From contig NZ_JALKFZ020000187.1 of the NCBI RefSeq assembly GCF_023243075.1, forward strand, positions 1-64,000: a DNA stretch of 64,000 nt. Direction: 5' to 3'. The DNA comes from Frankia sp. AiPa1. Lineage in GTDB: Bacteria; Actinomycetota; Actinomycetes; Frankiales; Frankiaceae. Both the position numbers and the translations under genes were made by a program. Shown here in pieces: positions 8,999 through 18,400 of the stretch (position 1 is its first letter; each line of letters opens with the position of its first letter). The notes beneath the pieces are model-generated. The model was not told the origin of the DNA, ran no database searches, and worked only from the letters and a program-made list of their open reading frames with translations.

Positions 8999-9510
8999 TC
9001 CGCAGCCCGCCGTCCGCCGTCCGCGACCTCGAGCATCCAGGCCGCTGGTTTCGAGCCGCCAGGCCGGGACCCCCGCCGCGGGATGCGGTTCCGCGCAACC
9101 GCGGGGCCTTGCCTGGCCGACCGAGTCCGGCGCGATCTGCCCTCGGCCCGTCACCGGCCATGCGACCGCGAGACGACGTCCGCCGCCGATTCCGTAGAGT
9201 TGCGATCAGTGGCGCGTGATCTGGCAGGAGAGTGGGCGGTGGCTCGCACGTTCGGGACGGCCGGGCCTTGCGTGCCTCGACCTCCCCACCGGCCATCTTG
9301 TGATCTTCGACCAGCGACCCGCCGAACGCGGACGCGTCAGCACCGAGCTGGGCACCCAGATCGCCACCAGCCCCACCAGCCCCACCGGACGCACCATCGC
9401 AGTCATCCGCGTCTGAATGCCCTGGCCAAGCCCAAGGCCGTACCTCGAATAGGAGATCGAACTCACTGACAACCGATCCACCTGGGTGCGGATCTGGAAG
9501 GTGGTGGCAC
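8999..9510. other. Intergenic stretch without recognisable gene
   Basis: About 510 bases between the haemoglobin terminator and the next gene hold only short or shadow open frames. The end (GGAAGGTGGTGG before 9511) serves as a ribosome site for the following gene. No repeat or RNA was recognised. Confidence 0.5.
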
Positions 9511-10488
9511 ATGCGATTCGTGGGTGTGCGGGACGGGCGGCGGGTCCTGGTCGGACTGGTGCTGGAGGCGAGTTCAGCGGACTCATCTGTGCCGGTCCGG
9601 CCGGGGCCGGGCACCCGGGTGGACGTGCTGACCGAGGTGGACGACTTCTACGACGATCTCCCCGGATGGACGCGCACAGCACGGCGCGCCCTCGCTGCTC
9701 AGGACGTCGTGGCCCAGTCGGCTGGGGACGCCGGCCCGTTTCCCGCGCGCCGGCTGGGCGACGGTGAGCTGGTGCCGCCCGTCCGGGCGGGGGCACGGAT
9801 CCTCGGGATGGGACTGAACTATCACGACCATGCCGCCGAGACGGGGCTGGCGGTGCCGAAGTACCCGCCGCTGTTCGCACGGTGGACGGCGTCGCTGTGT
9901 TTCGACGGGACGCCGGTGCCCGTCCCGCCGGCCGAGCGGGGGCTGGACTGGGAGGGTGAGCTCGCCGTGGTGGTCGGCGCGGCGCTCACCGATGTCGACG
10001 AGGCGACCGCGGCGGACTCGGTGTTCGGCTATGCCGTGTTCAACGACCTGAGCGCGCGGCGGGCCCAGGGCTCCTCGGCGCAGTGGACGCTCGGCAAGAA
10101 CGCCGACCGCAGCGGTCCGATGGGCCCCGTGGTGACCGCCGACGAGGTCGGCCCGTTCGCCGGGATCGGCGGGACCGACAGCGGCGGCAAGGCCAGCGGG
10201 GGCGGGGATCCGGCTTCGGGGCTGCGGCTGGTCACCACCGTCAACGGCGAGGTCGTCCAGGACGGCAACACCGCCGACATGATCTTCTCGGTCGGTCGGA
10301 TCCTCTCCTTCGTCAGCCGCACCCTCACGCTGAACCCCGGCGACGTCCTGATCACCGGCACTCCAGCCGGGGTCGGCTACACCCGTACGCCGCCCCGCTA
10401 CCTGCACCCCGGCGACACCGTCGAGGTGACCATCGACCGCCTCGGCACGATCCGCTCCCCCGTCGTCGACTCCACCCACCGCCCCTGA
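9511..10488 (+). CDS. Fumarylacetoacetate hydrolase (FAH) family protein
   Basis: The 325-residue protein has the FAH C-terminal fold. Motifs include LGMGLNYHDHAAE, the metal-binding DWEGELAVVVG segment, FGYAVFNDLSARRAQ, TLGKNADRSGPMGP and DVLITGTPAGVGYTR. Family members cleave C-C bonds or isomerise or decarboxylate 2-oxo acids such as acylpyruvates and homoprotocatechuate products. A short Gly-rich insert (about residues 215-230) precedes the LRLVTTVNGE segment. No aromatic-catabolism neighbours are present, so the substrate stays open. Confidence 0.88.
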   Translation: MRFVGVRDGRRVLVGLVLEASSADSSVPVRPGPGTRVDVLTEVDDFYDDLPGWTRTARRALAAQDVVAQSAGDAGPFPARRLGDGELVPPVRAGARILGMGLNYHDHAAETGLAVPKYPPLFARWTASLCFDGTPVPVPPAERGLDWEGELAVVVGAALTDVDEATAADSVFGYAVFNDLSARRAQGSSAQWTLGKNADRSGPMGPVVTADEVGPFAGIGGTDSGGKASGGGDPASGLRLVTTVNGEVVQDGNTADMIFSVGRILSFVSRTLTLNPGDVLITGTPAGVGYTRTPPRYLHPGDTVEVTIDRLGTIRSPVVDSTHRP

Positions 10489-10547
10489 GCCCAGCACCCA
10501 CGCTGGACACCCGCACCGCACCCACCGCACCGCACCGCACCGCACCC

Positions 10548-10653
10548 ACGGTCACGTCCCGCGACGAGCGGCCGGGCAAGATCCCGCCAAACAGGTCACC
10601 GTGGGGGGCAAATCGGACACGAATGCCCCCACAACGACCTGTTTGGATCTTAA
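10548..10653 (+). repeat. Palindromic intergenic repeat, copy 1
   Basis: The core is a nested palindrome. Outer arms CCAAACAGGTC (10587-10597) and GACCTGTTTGG (10636-10646) are perfect 11-mers, inner arms GTGGGGG and CCCCCAC pair, and AAGATCC/GGATCTT flank them. The loop carries CAAATCGGACA. An inverted copy lies at 38187-38293. The rest of the 10489-10952 gap shows no gene. Confidence 0.8.
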
Positions 10654-10952
10654 GCGAGCGGGAGCTCGGGTTCGCCGTCACGGACCGTGAAACTGGCGGT
10701 CGAGACGGTCGAGGCGGTAGTTGAGGGAGGCGCATCGCGGCTGGGGGCCGGCGCGGACGTGACCCGCGTCCCGCTCGGCCGGCCGAGCGGTGTCAGGACC
10801 ATCTTTATCCCGCTCTGGCGAGTCGGGGGGTGTCCGCCGTCAGCCGACAAAACGATCACGGTCGTCCCAAAGGGGGCGGTGGAGGACAGGACCGCGGGGG
10901 CCGAACGGGGACCGGCCGGCGGGTAGGGTGGCCGGCGGAGGTAGCGACTCGG

Positions 10953-13900
10953 ATGCTCGTACTCCATGCCCTGTGGGGTCCGGACGGCCCATGGTTGTGG
11001 GCCGAGGATGTCGACCGCACGCTGCCGGACCCCGCCGCAGCAGCGGGTGGTCAGACACGGGAACCCGGGCGGCGGGTCGGGAGCACTCATCCCTTCGCGG
11101 CACCGCTCACCGCGCTCATGCGGCTGGACGCGCTGCGCCCTCACTCTGGAATGCCGCCCGCCACCGGGGGCGTGGACATCCTGCTGCTCAGTGATAGTGC
11201 CGGACCGCTACCTTCCCCGATCGTCGCCGGGCTCCGCAGCGACACCGACCCGCATGGCGGCGCCGTCCAGCGCGGCGTTGCCAGGGCGGGCGAGTCTGAT
11301 GCGCAGCCGTCGCCGCGCTGGTGGCGGGTGCCGGCGATCCGGCTGGATCTGGGTGGGGGGACGGGCCTGTCGCGTGGCGGCGGCGTGGGCTGGGTCGCTG
11401 GCGCATCGTTGCGTTTTTTCGTGGAAATCTGCGACTTCGCGGCGGATCTCGTCGACCGCGGCCGCCTGCTACCCGACGTCATCCTGACGGCGGACGGCCC
11501 CGAAGGCCGCTGGACGCCGTTTCTCGCTGGCGCGGACCTGCAACGCCTCACGACGCTCCGCGACGCTATGCCTCCCGGCTTTCCCCTCGGCGATACTCAG
11601 CCGACCAACACGAGCATCAACCCGCAAAAATCCGTTGGCTCGCCGATTTCAACACACCGTCCCGAAAAAGGCCCGCAAAGGCGCAGACAGGACGCTCTCA
11701 GCAAAGGCACGGCATCGGTGCCAGGTACGACGCCGACGACGGATGCGTCTGCGACGGCGTCCACCACTCCGGACGGCGCACTGCGCGCGTCCCTCGCCGC
11801 CGCGGTGGACGCGCAGGCTCGCCAACGGATCGCCGCCGCGAAGCTGGCCACCGTGAGCGCCGCGGCGGACGAGGTCAGCCGCGGGTGGGTGGCCGCGCTC
11901 CACGGCGAGCCACGGTTCACCGGGCCCGGGGACGCAGTCCGTGAGCTTGCCGAGCGAGTCGCGCGGTGGCGGGCGCGCGGTGGAACGGCGCCATCCACCG
12001 TCGTGTGTTTCCGGTTGCACGAGCCGAACGACGCGGCCGATCCCGAGGCGGGCTGGCGGGTCGAGTTCCTGGTCCGGCCGGCGTCCGAGCCGAGTCTGCT
12101 CGTCGACGCCGAGCGGGTCTGGGACGGCCGGGCCGACCGGCTCGCCGTCTGGTCGACGCATCCGCAGGACACCCTGCTGGCCGCACTCGGCCGGGCCGCC
12201 GAGGTCTGGCCGCTGGTGCGGCGCGCGCTGCTCGAGGCGAGACCCACGGGCGTGACGCTGGATGTGGCGGAGGCGTACGCGTTCCTGCAGTCCGCGGACG
12301 AGCTGGAGCAGTCCGGTTTCGAGGTGCTCGTGCCGACGTTCTGGCGCCGGCCGGCGCGGGTGGGGCTCGCGCTGTCGGTGCGGGCGGTCAACCCGGTGGT
12401 CGCCAGTGTGCGGGATGCGGCGATGAGCCTCGACGAGATGGTCGACTTCCGCTGGGAGGTGTCGCTCGGCGGCGAGCGCCTGAGTCGCGCGGAGCTAGCC
12501 GAGCTCGCCGCGGCGAAACTGCCGCTGGTGCGGGTCCGCGGCCGATGGACCAGACTCGACCCGGCTCTGCTCGCCGCCGGCCTCGACCGCACCCGCCGCG
12601 CGGCCACCGGCCGGATGACGGCCCGCGCCGCCCTGCGCCATGCCGGCCTGCGCCTGCCCACCGGCACCACGAGCACCACCGGCCCCACCGGAACGACCGG
12701 AACCATGAGCACCACTGGCCCCATCAGCACCACGATGGACGATCTTGACGTTGAGGTGCGGGCGGACGGGTGGCTTGGTGCGTTGCTGGGGGGGCCGCTC
12801 GGTGACCCGTCCGCGCACGAGGTCGTCGAGTTCGTGGAGGCGCCGGCGGGGCTGGCGGTGACGTTGCGGCCCTACCAGCGGCGGGGGCTGGCGTGGCTGG
12901 CGTTCCTGGACCGGCTGGGTGTGGGGGCGCTGCTCGCGGACGACATGGGTCTCGGCAAGACCGTCCAGGTGCTCGCGCTCGAGCTGCACACCCGCCACGC
13001 GGACACCCGTCAGGCAGCATCGGTCGAGTCCGGCCTCGGTCGACGCGAGATCGGGGCGCGTGCGGCGGCCGGGCGCCGGGCGCCGACGCTGGTGGTGTGC
13101 CCGACCTCCGTGGTGGGGCACTGGGTGGACGAGGCGGCCAGGGCGGCGCCGGGGCTGCGGGTGCTCGTGCACCACGCGTCCGACCGGGCGCGGGGCGCCG
13201 GGCTCGCGCGGCAGGCCGCCGCGCACGATCTGGTGATCACCACCTATGCGGTCGTGCGCCGGGACGCGGCAAGTCTCGCTGCGGTCGACTGGGACCGGCT
13301 CGTCCTCGACGAGGCGCAGCAGATCAAGAACAGCGGCACGCAGCTGGCCCAGGCCGTGCGGCAGCTCCCCGCACGCCACCGGGTCGCGCTCACCGGCACG
13401 CCCGTGGAGAACCGGCTCGCCGACCTGTGGTCGATCATGGACGTGCTCAATCCCGGCCTGCTCGGCAGCGCCTCGCGGTTTCGCGCCCGTTACGCGGTGC
13501 CGATCGAACGGTACGAGGACGGCGCCGCCACCGAGCGGCTGCGTGCCCGCGTCCGTCCCGTGATGTTGCGCCGGGTGAAGACGAACCCGGCGGTGCTCGC
13601 CGAGCTGCCCGAACGTACGGAGCTTCGGGAGCTGTGCACGCTGAGCGCCGAGCAGGCCTCGCTGTACCGGGCGGTGCTCGACGACATGCTCGACCGGCTC
13701 GCCGACACCTCGCCGGCGCGGCGCAAGGGGGTCGCGCTCACCGCGATCACCCGGCTCAAACAGGTGTGCAACCATCCGGCGCACCTGTTGGACGACGCAT
13801 CCGCGCTGCCCGGACGCTCCGGCAAGCTCGCCCGGGTCGAGGAGGTGCTCGACCAGGTGATCACCGGCGGCGAACGGGCGCTGTGTTTCACCCAGTACGC

Positions 13901-14357
13901 CCGGTTCGGTGCCATGCTCGCGCCCTACCTGGCCGGGCGCCACAACGTCGAGGTGGCGTTCCTGCACGGCGGCACCCCGCGACGCGAACGGGACGCGCTG
14001 GTGCGACGGTTCCAGGGCGGCGACGGCCCGGGGATCTTCCTGCTGTCCCTGCGTGCCGGCGGTACCGGCCTGACGCTGACGGCGGCCAACCATGTGCTGC
14101 ACCTGGACCGCTGGTGGAACCCGGCGACCGAGGCGCAGGCCACCGACCGGGCGTACCGGATCGGCCAGCGACGCGGCGTGCAGGTCCGCACGTTCGTCTG
14201 CATGGGGACGCTCGAGGAACGCGTCGACCGGATGCTCGCCGACAAGAGCGCGCTCGCGCGGACCATGGTCGGCAACGGCGAGTCGTGGCTCGCGTCGCTG
14301 TCCACCGAGCAGCTGCGTGACCTGTGCGTCCTCGCCCCCGAGGTACTCGATGCCTGA
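10953..14357 (+). CDS. SNF2-family DEAD/DEAH-like helicase
   Basis: This is a bacterial SNF2 ATPase of about 1134 residues. The N-terminal half is the bacterial SNF2-associated region of unknown function. The ATPase core shows LADDMGLGKT (about 662-671), PTSVVGHW, TTYAVVRRD, LDEAQQIKN (DEAQ box near 786) and TGTPVENRLADLWSI. The C-terminal helicase lobe has FTQYARFGAML, FLHGGTPRRERD, LSLRAGGTGLTLTAANHVLH and RWWNPATEAQATDRAYRIGQ. ATG 10953 (MLVLHALWGPDG, after GGAGG) is preferred over upstream starts because it matches the family N-terminus. It overlaps the SWIM gene by 8 nt, a pairing usual in actinobacteria. The role is ATP-driven remodelling of nucleic acid complexes. Confidence 0.92.
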   Translation: MLVLHALWGPDGPWLWAEDVDRTLPDPAAAAGGQTREPGRRVGSTHPFAAPLTALMRLDALRPHSGMPPATGGVDILLLSDSAGPLPSPIVAGLRSDTDPHGGAVQRGVARAGESDAQPSPRWWRVPAIRLDLGGGTGLSRGGGVGWVAGASLRFFVEICDFAADLVDRGRLLPDVILTADGPEGRWTPFLAGADLQRLTTLRDAMPPGFPLGDTQPTNTSINPQKSVGSPISTHRPEKGPQRRRQDALSKGTASVPGTTPTTDASATASTTPDGALRASLAAAVDAQARQRIAAAKLATVSAAADEVSRGWVAALHGEPRFTGPGDAVRELAERVARWRARGGTAPSTVVCFRLHEPNDAADPEAGWRVEFLVRPASEPSLLVDAERVWDGRADRLAVWSTHPQDTLLAALGRAAEVWPLVRRALLEARPTGVTLDVAEAYAFLQSADELEQSGFEVLVPTFWRRPARVGLALSVRAVNPVVASVRDAAMSLDEMVDFRWEVSLGGERLSRAELAELAAAKLPLVRVRGRWTRLDPALLAAGLDRTRRAATGRMTARAALRHAGLRLPTGTTSTTGPTGTTGTMSTTGPISTTMDDLDVEVRADGWLGALLGGPLGDPSAHEVVEFVEAPAGLAVTLRPYQRRGLAWLAFLDRLGVGALLADDMGLGKTVQVLALELHTRHADTRQAASVESGLGRREIGARAAAGRRAPTLVVCPTSVVGHWVDEAARAAPGLRVLVHHASDRARGAGLARQAAAHDLVITTYAVVRRDAASLAAVDWDRLVLDEAQQIKNSGTQLAQAVRQLPARHRVALTGTPVENRLADLWSIMDVLNPGLLGSASRFRARYAVPIERYEDGAATERLRARVRPVMLRRVKTNPAVLAELPERTELRELCTLSAEQASLYRAVLDDMLDRLADTSPARRKGVALTAITRLKQVCNHPAHLLDDASALPGRSGKLARVEEVLDQVITGGERALCFTQYARFGAMLAPYLAGRHNVEVAFLHGGTPRRERDALVRRFQGGDGPGIFLLSLRAGGTGLTLTAANHVLHLDRWWNPATEAQATDRAYRIGQRRGVQVRTFVCMGTLEERVDRMLADKSALARTMVGNGESWLASLSTEQLRDLCVLAPEVLDA

Positions 14358-15315
14358 CGGACCGAGCCGGGACGACCGGTCGAACCGGGAGAGCTCCGCT
14401 CACTCGGCCTGGTCCCGACGTTTCCTCACGCTGATCGAGGACCTCGGCATGACCGCGGCGCTACGCGACGGCCGGCGCCTCGCCCGCACCGACGCCGTGC
14501 TCGACCTGCGCCGCACCGGCAACCTGGTCGTCGCCCGGGTCCGCCATCCCGACGCCGACGCCCACACCCGTCCCACCACCCGTGCCCGTCCCGACGTCGA
14601 CGCTCGTCCTAACGCCCACACTCGTCCCGACGCCCATGCCCGTCCCGACGCCGACGCTCGCCCCGCCGAGATCCACAAGGCGCGGCTCGCGGTGCGCACG
14701 TTCACCGGTGGGGACTGGGCTCGGATCGAGCGGGCCCTGGCCAGCCGGGCCGGCTATGCGGCGTCGCTGCTGGCCGGGATGGTGCCGCCGGAGATCGACC
14801 GGCTGTTCGCCGCGCTCGGGCTGTCGCCGCTGCCGACCGGCGCCGACGACCTGGCGATGGACTGCACCTGTACCGACTGGCAGCGGCCCTGCGCCCACCT
14901 GGCCGCCGCCTGCCACGCCCTCGCCCGCCATCTCGACCACGACCCGTTCGAGCTGCTCGCCCTGCGCGGACGCGAGCGTGACGTCCTGCTCGACAGCCTG
15001 CGCACCTACCGCACCGTCCCCGTCCCCGCCCCCGAGGCCGCCGAGCCGCCCAGCGCGCCCGCGGGACGGCGGATGGCGCGGGAGCACAGCACGGCCGGAA
15101 TACGCGGTACGGCGACGCTGCTCGACCAGTGTGGACCGCTTCCGGCCCACAGCGATGCGGGGAACGACGCCGCGGGAGCGGCCGGTACACCGGAATCAGT
15201 CAGCGGGGTGGTGACAGCCGACTCCCACGGCACCGACAGGATGGTCGCAGACCTGCGGATTCTGCTGCGGCCAGCCTATGCTGCTTTCCGGTCGCAACGT
15301 CGCACCGAGGACTGA
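14350..15315 (+). CDS. SWIM zinc-finger protein, partner of SNF2 helicase
   Basis: A protein of about 321 residues starting inside the helicase stop (ATGCCTGA overlap). The SWIM motif is DCTCTDWQRPCAHLAAACH, a CxC...CxH zinc site, near residues 175-190. It is preceded by FTGGDWARIERALASR and a region typical of SWIM partners of SNF2 helicases. An insert of short Ala-Arg-Pro-Asp repeats (about residues 75-100), built on 12-18-bp DNA repeats, separates the N-terminus from the zinc-binding region. SWIM domains bind nucleic acid or protein. Co-translation with the helicase implies a joint complex. Confidence 0.88.
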   Translation: MPDGPSRDDRSNRESSAHSAWSRRFLTLIEDLGMTAALRDGRRLARTDAVLDLRRTGNLVVARVRHPDADAHTRPTTRARPDVDARPNAHTRPDAHARPDADARPAEIHKARLAVRTFTGGDWARIERALASRAGYAASLLAGMVPPEIDRLFAALGLSPLPTGADDLAMDCTCTDWQRPCAHLAAACHALARHLDHDPFELLALRGRERDVLLDSLRTYRTVPVPAPEAAEPPSAPAGRRMAREHSTAGIRGTATLLDQCGPLPAHSDAGNDAAGAAGTPESVSGVVTADSHGTDRMVADLRILLRPAYAAFRSQRRTED

Positions 15316-15469
15316 ACGTACATTCCGCGACCCCCGGCCGACGGGCAGCCAACAGGCACCCTCCGGCGCGAGCAGAAATGTCCGGACGCGGCCATCTGAT
15401 CCAACGGAGGCCACGATATCCTTGTTTTCCGGGCTTCGGTGGGTGCAGAGCCGGCGGCGGGGGGACCCG

Positions 15470-18400
15470 ATGGCGAAGGTGTTCGTCAGTTACGCGCGTC
15501 AGGACGCCGCCATCGGCGAGGAGACGAGCCGGCGGATTGTCGATGCCGGGCATCAGGTCTTCCTCGACACCGACGAGCATCGGGGTGTGTGGATTGGTCA
15601 GGACTGGGAAGAGCGGCTGTACGAGGAATTGCGGTCTGCCGACGCCCTGGTCGCCATCATCACCGCGCAATACGCGGCCTCGCCGTGGTGCCTGGCCGAG
15701 GTGGCGGTCGTCCGTTCCCGCGGCGCGGTCGTGCTGCCGCTGCTGGCGGAGCCGGGCGTCCGGTTTCGGCTCCTCGGTTCGCTGCACTATCTGGACTATT
15801 CCGCCGACCCCGAGCGGGCGATGCGGGCGGTTCTCGAGGCCCTCGTCCGCATCAATCTCGGCAGTGGTCGCGGCTGGTCACACGGCCGCAATCCCTATCC
15901 CGGCCTGGAGCCGTTCTCCGACGACCGGCGCGCCGTCTTCTTCGGCCGGGAAGGCGAGACGCAGCACATTGTTCATCAGCTTACGACGAGCATCTCCGGA
16001 GAGCATCGACTCGTGCTCGTCACGGGGCCGTCGGGCGTCGGCAAGTCGTCGGTGCTGCGGGCCGGGGTCGGCCCGGCGGTCCTGGACCTGGCGCACTGGC
16101 GCGCGCTGCCGGCGTTCACCCCGGGCGACGATCCGATCGGGGCGCTGGCAGGCGCCCTGCTCATCACCGCGCACCGGCTGAACCTCGGCTGGCACCGTGA
16201 GGACGTGCTGGACCGGCTGCGCGACGCCCGGTCGTTATCGAGGCTGGTCGACGAGATGCTGGCCGCGCGGCCACCGGCCGAGCACCTGCTCCTCGCGATC
16301 GACCAGTTCGAGGAGCTGCTGACCATCACCTCGGAGCAGCGCCGAGGCCAGTTCGCCGCGCTGCTCGGCGGTGCGCTGGAACGGCGGCTGCGGATCGTCG
16401 CGGCGTTCCGGTCCGAGTACGACCGGACGTTCGCGTCCGATCCGGCATTGCGGGCCCTGCCGGTGACCAGGTTCCCGCTGGAACCACTGGACCCGTTGCA
16501 GTTACGCGCCGTGATCGAGCGACCGGCGCGGGAGGCGGGCCTGCGCATCAACGAAGGTCTGCTCATCCGCATGGTCGCCGACACGGTGACCGGTATGGCC
16601 CTGCCGCTGCTGGCGTTCACGCTGTGGAAACTCGCCGCGGACCTGGACCGGGGTGACGAGATCAGCGGGCTGCGCTACTCCGATCTCGGCGGCGTGCGGG
16701 GCACCATCGTCCATCAGGCCGACCAGGCCCTCGCCGAGGCGACCCGCGCGGGCGCCGCCACCGAGGAGCAGGTGCTCACCAGTCTGCTGCGGCTGGTCTC
16801 GTTCGACGACTTCGGTCTGCTCATCTCGGAACGCGTCGACGCCAGTTATCTGTCGGCGCCGCACCGGGCCCGGCTCGAGCCGTTCGTCGCGCGGCGCCTC
16901 GTGATCACCGACGTCATCAATGGCCACACCGTGTACAGCGTCGCCCATCAGGCCTTCCTGACCGCCTGGCCTCCCTTGGAGGGACGGATCGAGGCCGAGC
17001 GGGACGTGCTGCGCCGGCAACGCCAGATCGAGCGCGACGCCCGGCACTGGCGCGAGGCCGGCCGGCCCACGTCCCTGCTGTGGACCCGCCCCCAACTCCG
17101 GGCCTTCGTGAGCGCCACCCCACCACGCGTGCGCACCGACGAGGGCGACGGCAACGACCAGAGCCGCACCGACGACGGGGACGGCATCAACGACCAGAGC
17201 GGCACCGACGACGGGGACGGCGACAACCACGAGGGCGGCGAGGACGAGGCCGGCGACGACGGGATTCGACCTGACGGGGACGACGCCGCAGGCGTCGCGG
17301 CCGGCTCGCATGGGCGGGAAGGATCGACGGCCGGGGCGCGGCGTGGCGGTCCGTGGGCCCGGTCGGGCCGGCGGCGATGGGGACGACGACGGCGGTCGGG
17401 GCGGCAGGCGCGGGAGCAGGTGGGCCGGCGGACGCATCAGGCGTCGGCGAGCCCGGGGCTGACCCCGGATGCCGTGGAGTTCCTGCAGGCGAGTATCCGC
17501 CGCGACCGTCGACTGCGCGCTCGGGCGATCGCCGTTCTGTCGTCGCTGTTGGTGGCGGCGCTGCTCGCCGCCGTCGTCGCGACCGTCTACAGCCGCACGG
17601 CGCTGCACGAGCGGCGGCTGGCGGTCAGCCGGGGGCTGATCCAGGAGGCGATCACCCTGCGCCAGAGCGACCCGAGGGTCTCGCTGCTGCTCAGCATCGA
17701 GGCATACCGGATCGCGCCGACCGTGGCCGCCCGCGGGAACCTGCTCAGCGCCCAGGCCAGCTACTACGCCGACACGGTGGATGCCGACACGGTGGATGCC
17801 CACACCGCGGGCACCCACACGGCGGGCCCTGACACCCCGGACGCCGGCGCCCCGCCGAGCCCGGCGGGGCCGGTGCACGCGGTGGCCTACGCGCCCGCGT
17901 CGAGGCACCAGATGGCCACCGCCGGCCACGACGGAGCGGTCCGGGTCTGGGACACCGGCGCCACCCACCGGCCCCCGACCGCGGTCCTCTGGCATGACAG
18001 CCCGGTGTACTCGGTGGCGTTCAGCCCGGATGGCCAGCGGCTGGCCACCGGCGAGCAGGACGGCACCGTGAGCCTGTGGGACGTCGCGACCGGGCGGCTT
18101 CTGCGCCGCGGCCCAGCCTCCGGCGAGGCGGCCGACCAGGTCGCGTTCGCGCCGGGCGGTGATCTGCTGGCCGTCGCCTCGGCGAGCGGGCGGATCGAAC
18201 TGCTGGGGACCTCCCGGCTGGAGCCACGCGCGAGCGCGCGGGTCGGGCCCGGACCGGTGCAGACCGCGGCGTTCAGCCGCAGCGGGGCGTTGCTCGCCGC
18301 CGCCGGCGCCGACGACACCATTTCGATCTTCCAGACCTCGTCGCTGCTCGCGTCCGCGAAGGAGGGCTCCTCCGCGCGTCCCCAGGTTCGGGTGCTGGGC

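Noticed and set aside
7278..9614. A 778-codon minus-strand frame opposite the phosphoesterase and globin genes
   Set aside because: It is a shadow frame. The plus strand has motif-bearing genes, a promoter-like pair and a terminator hairpin in the same interval.
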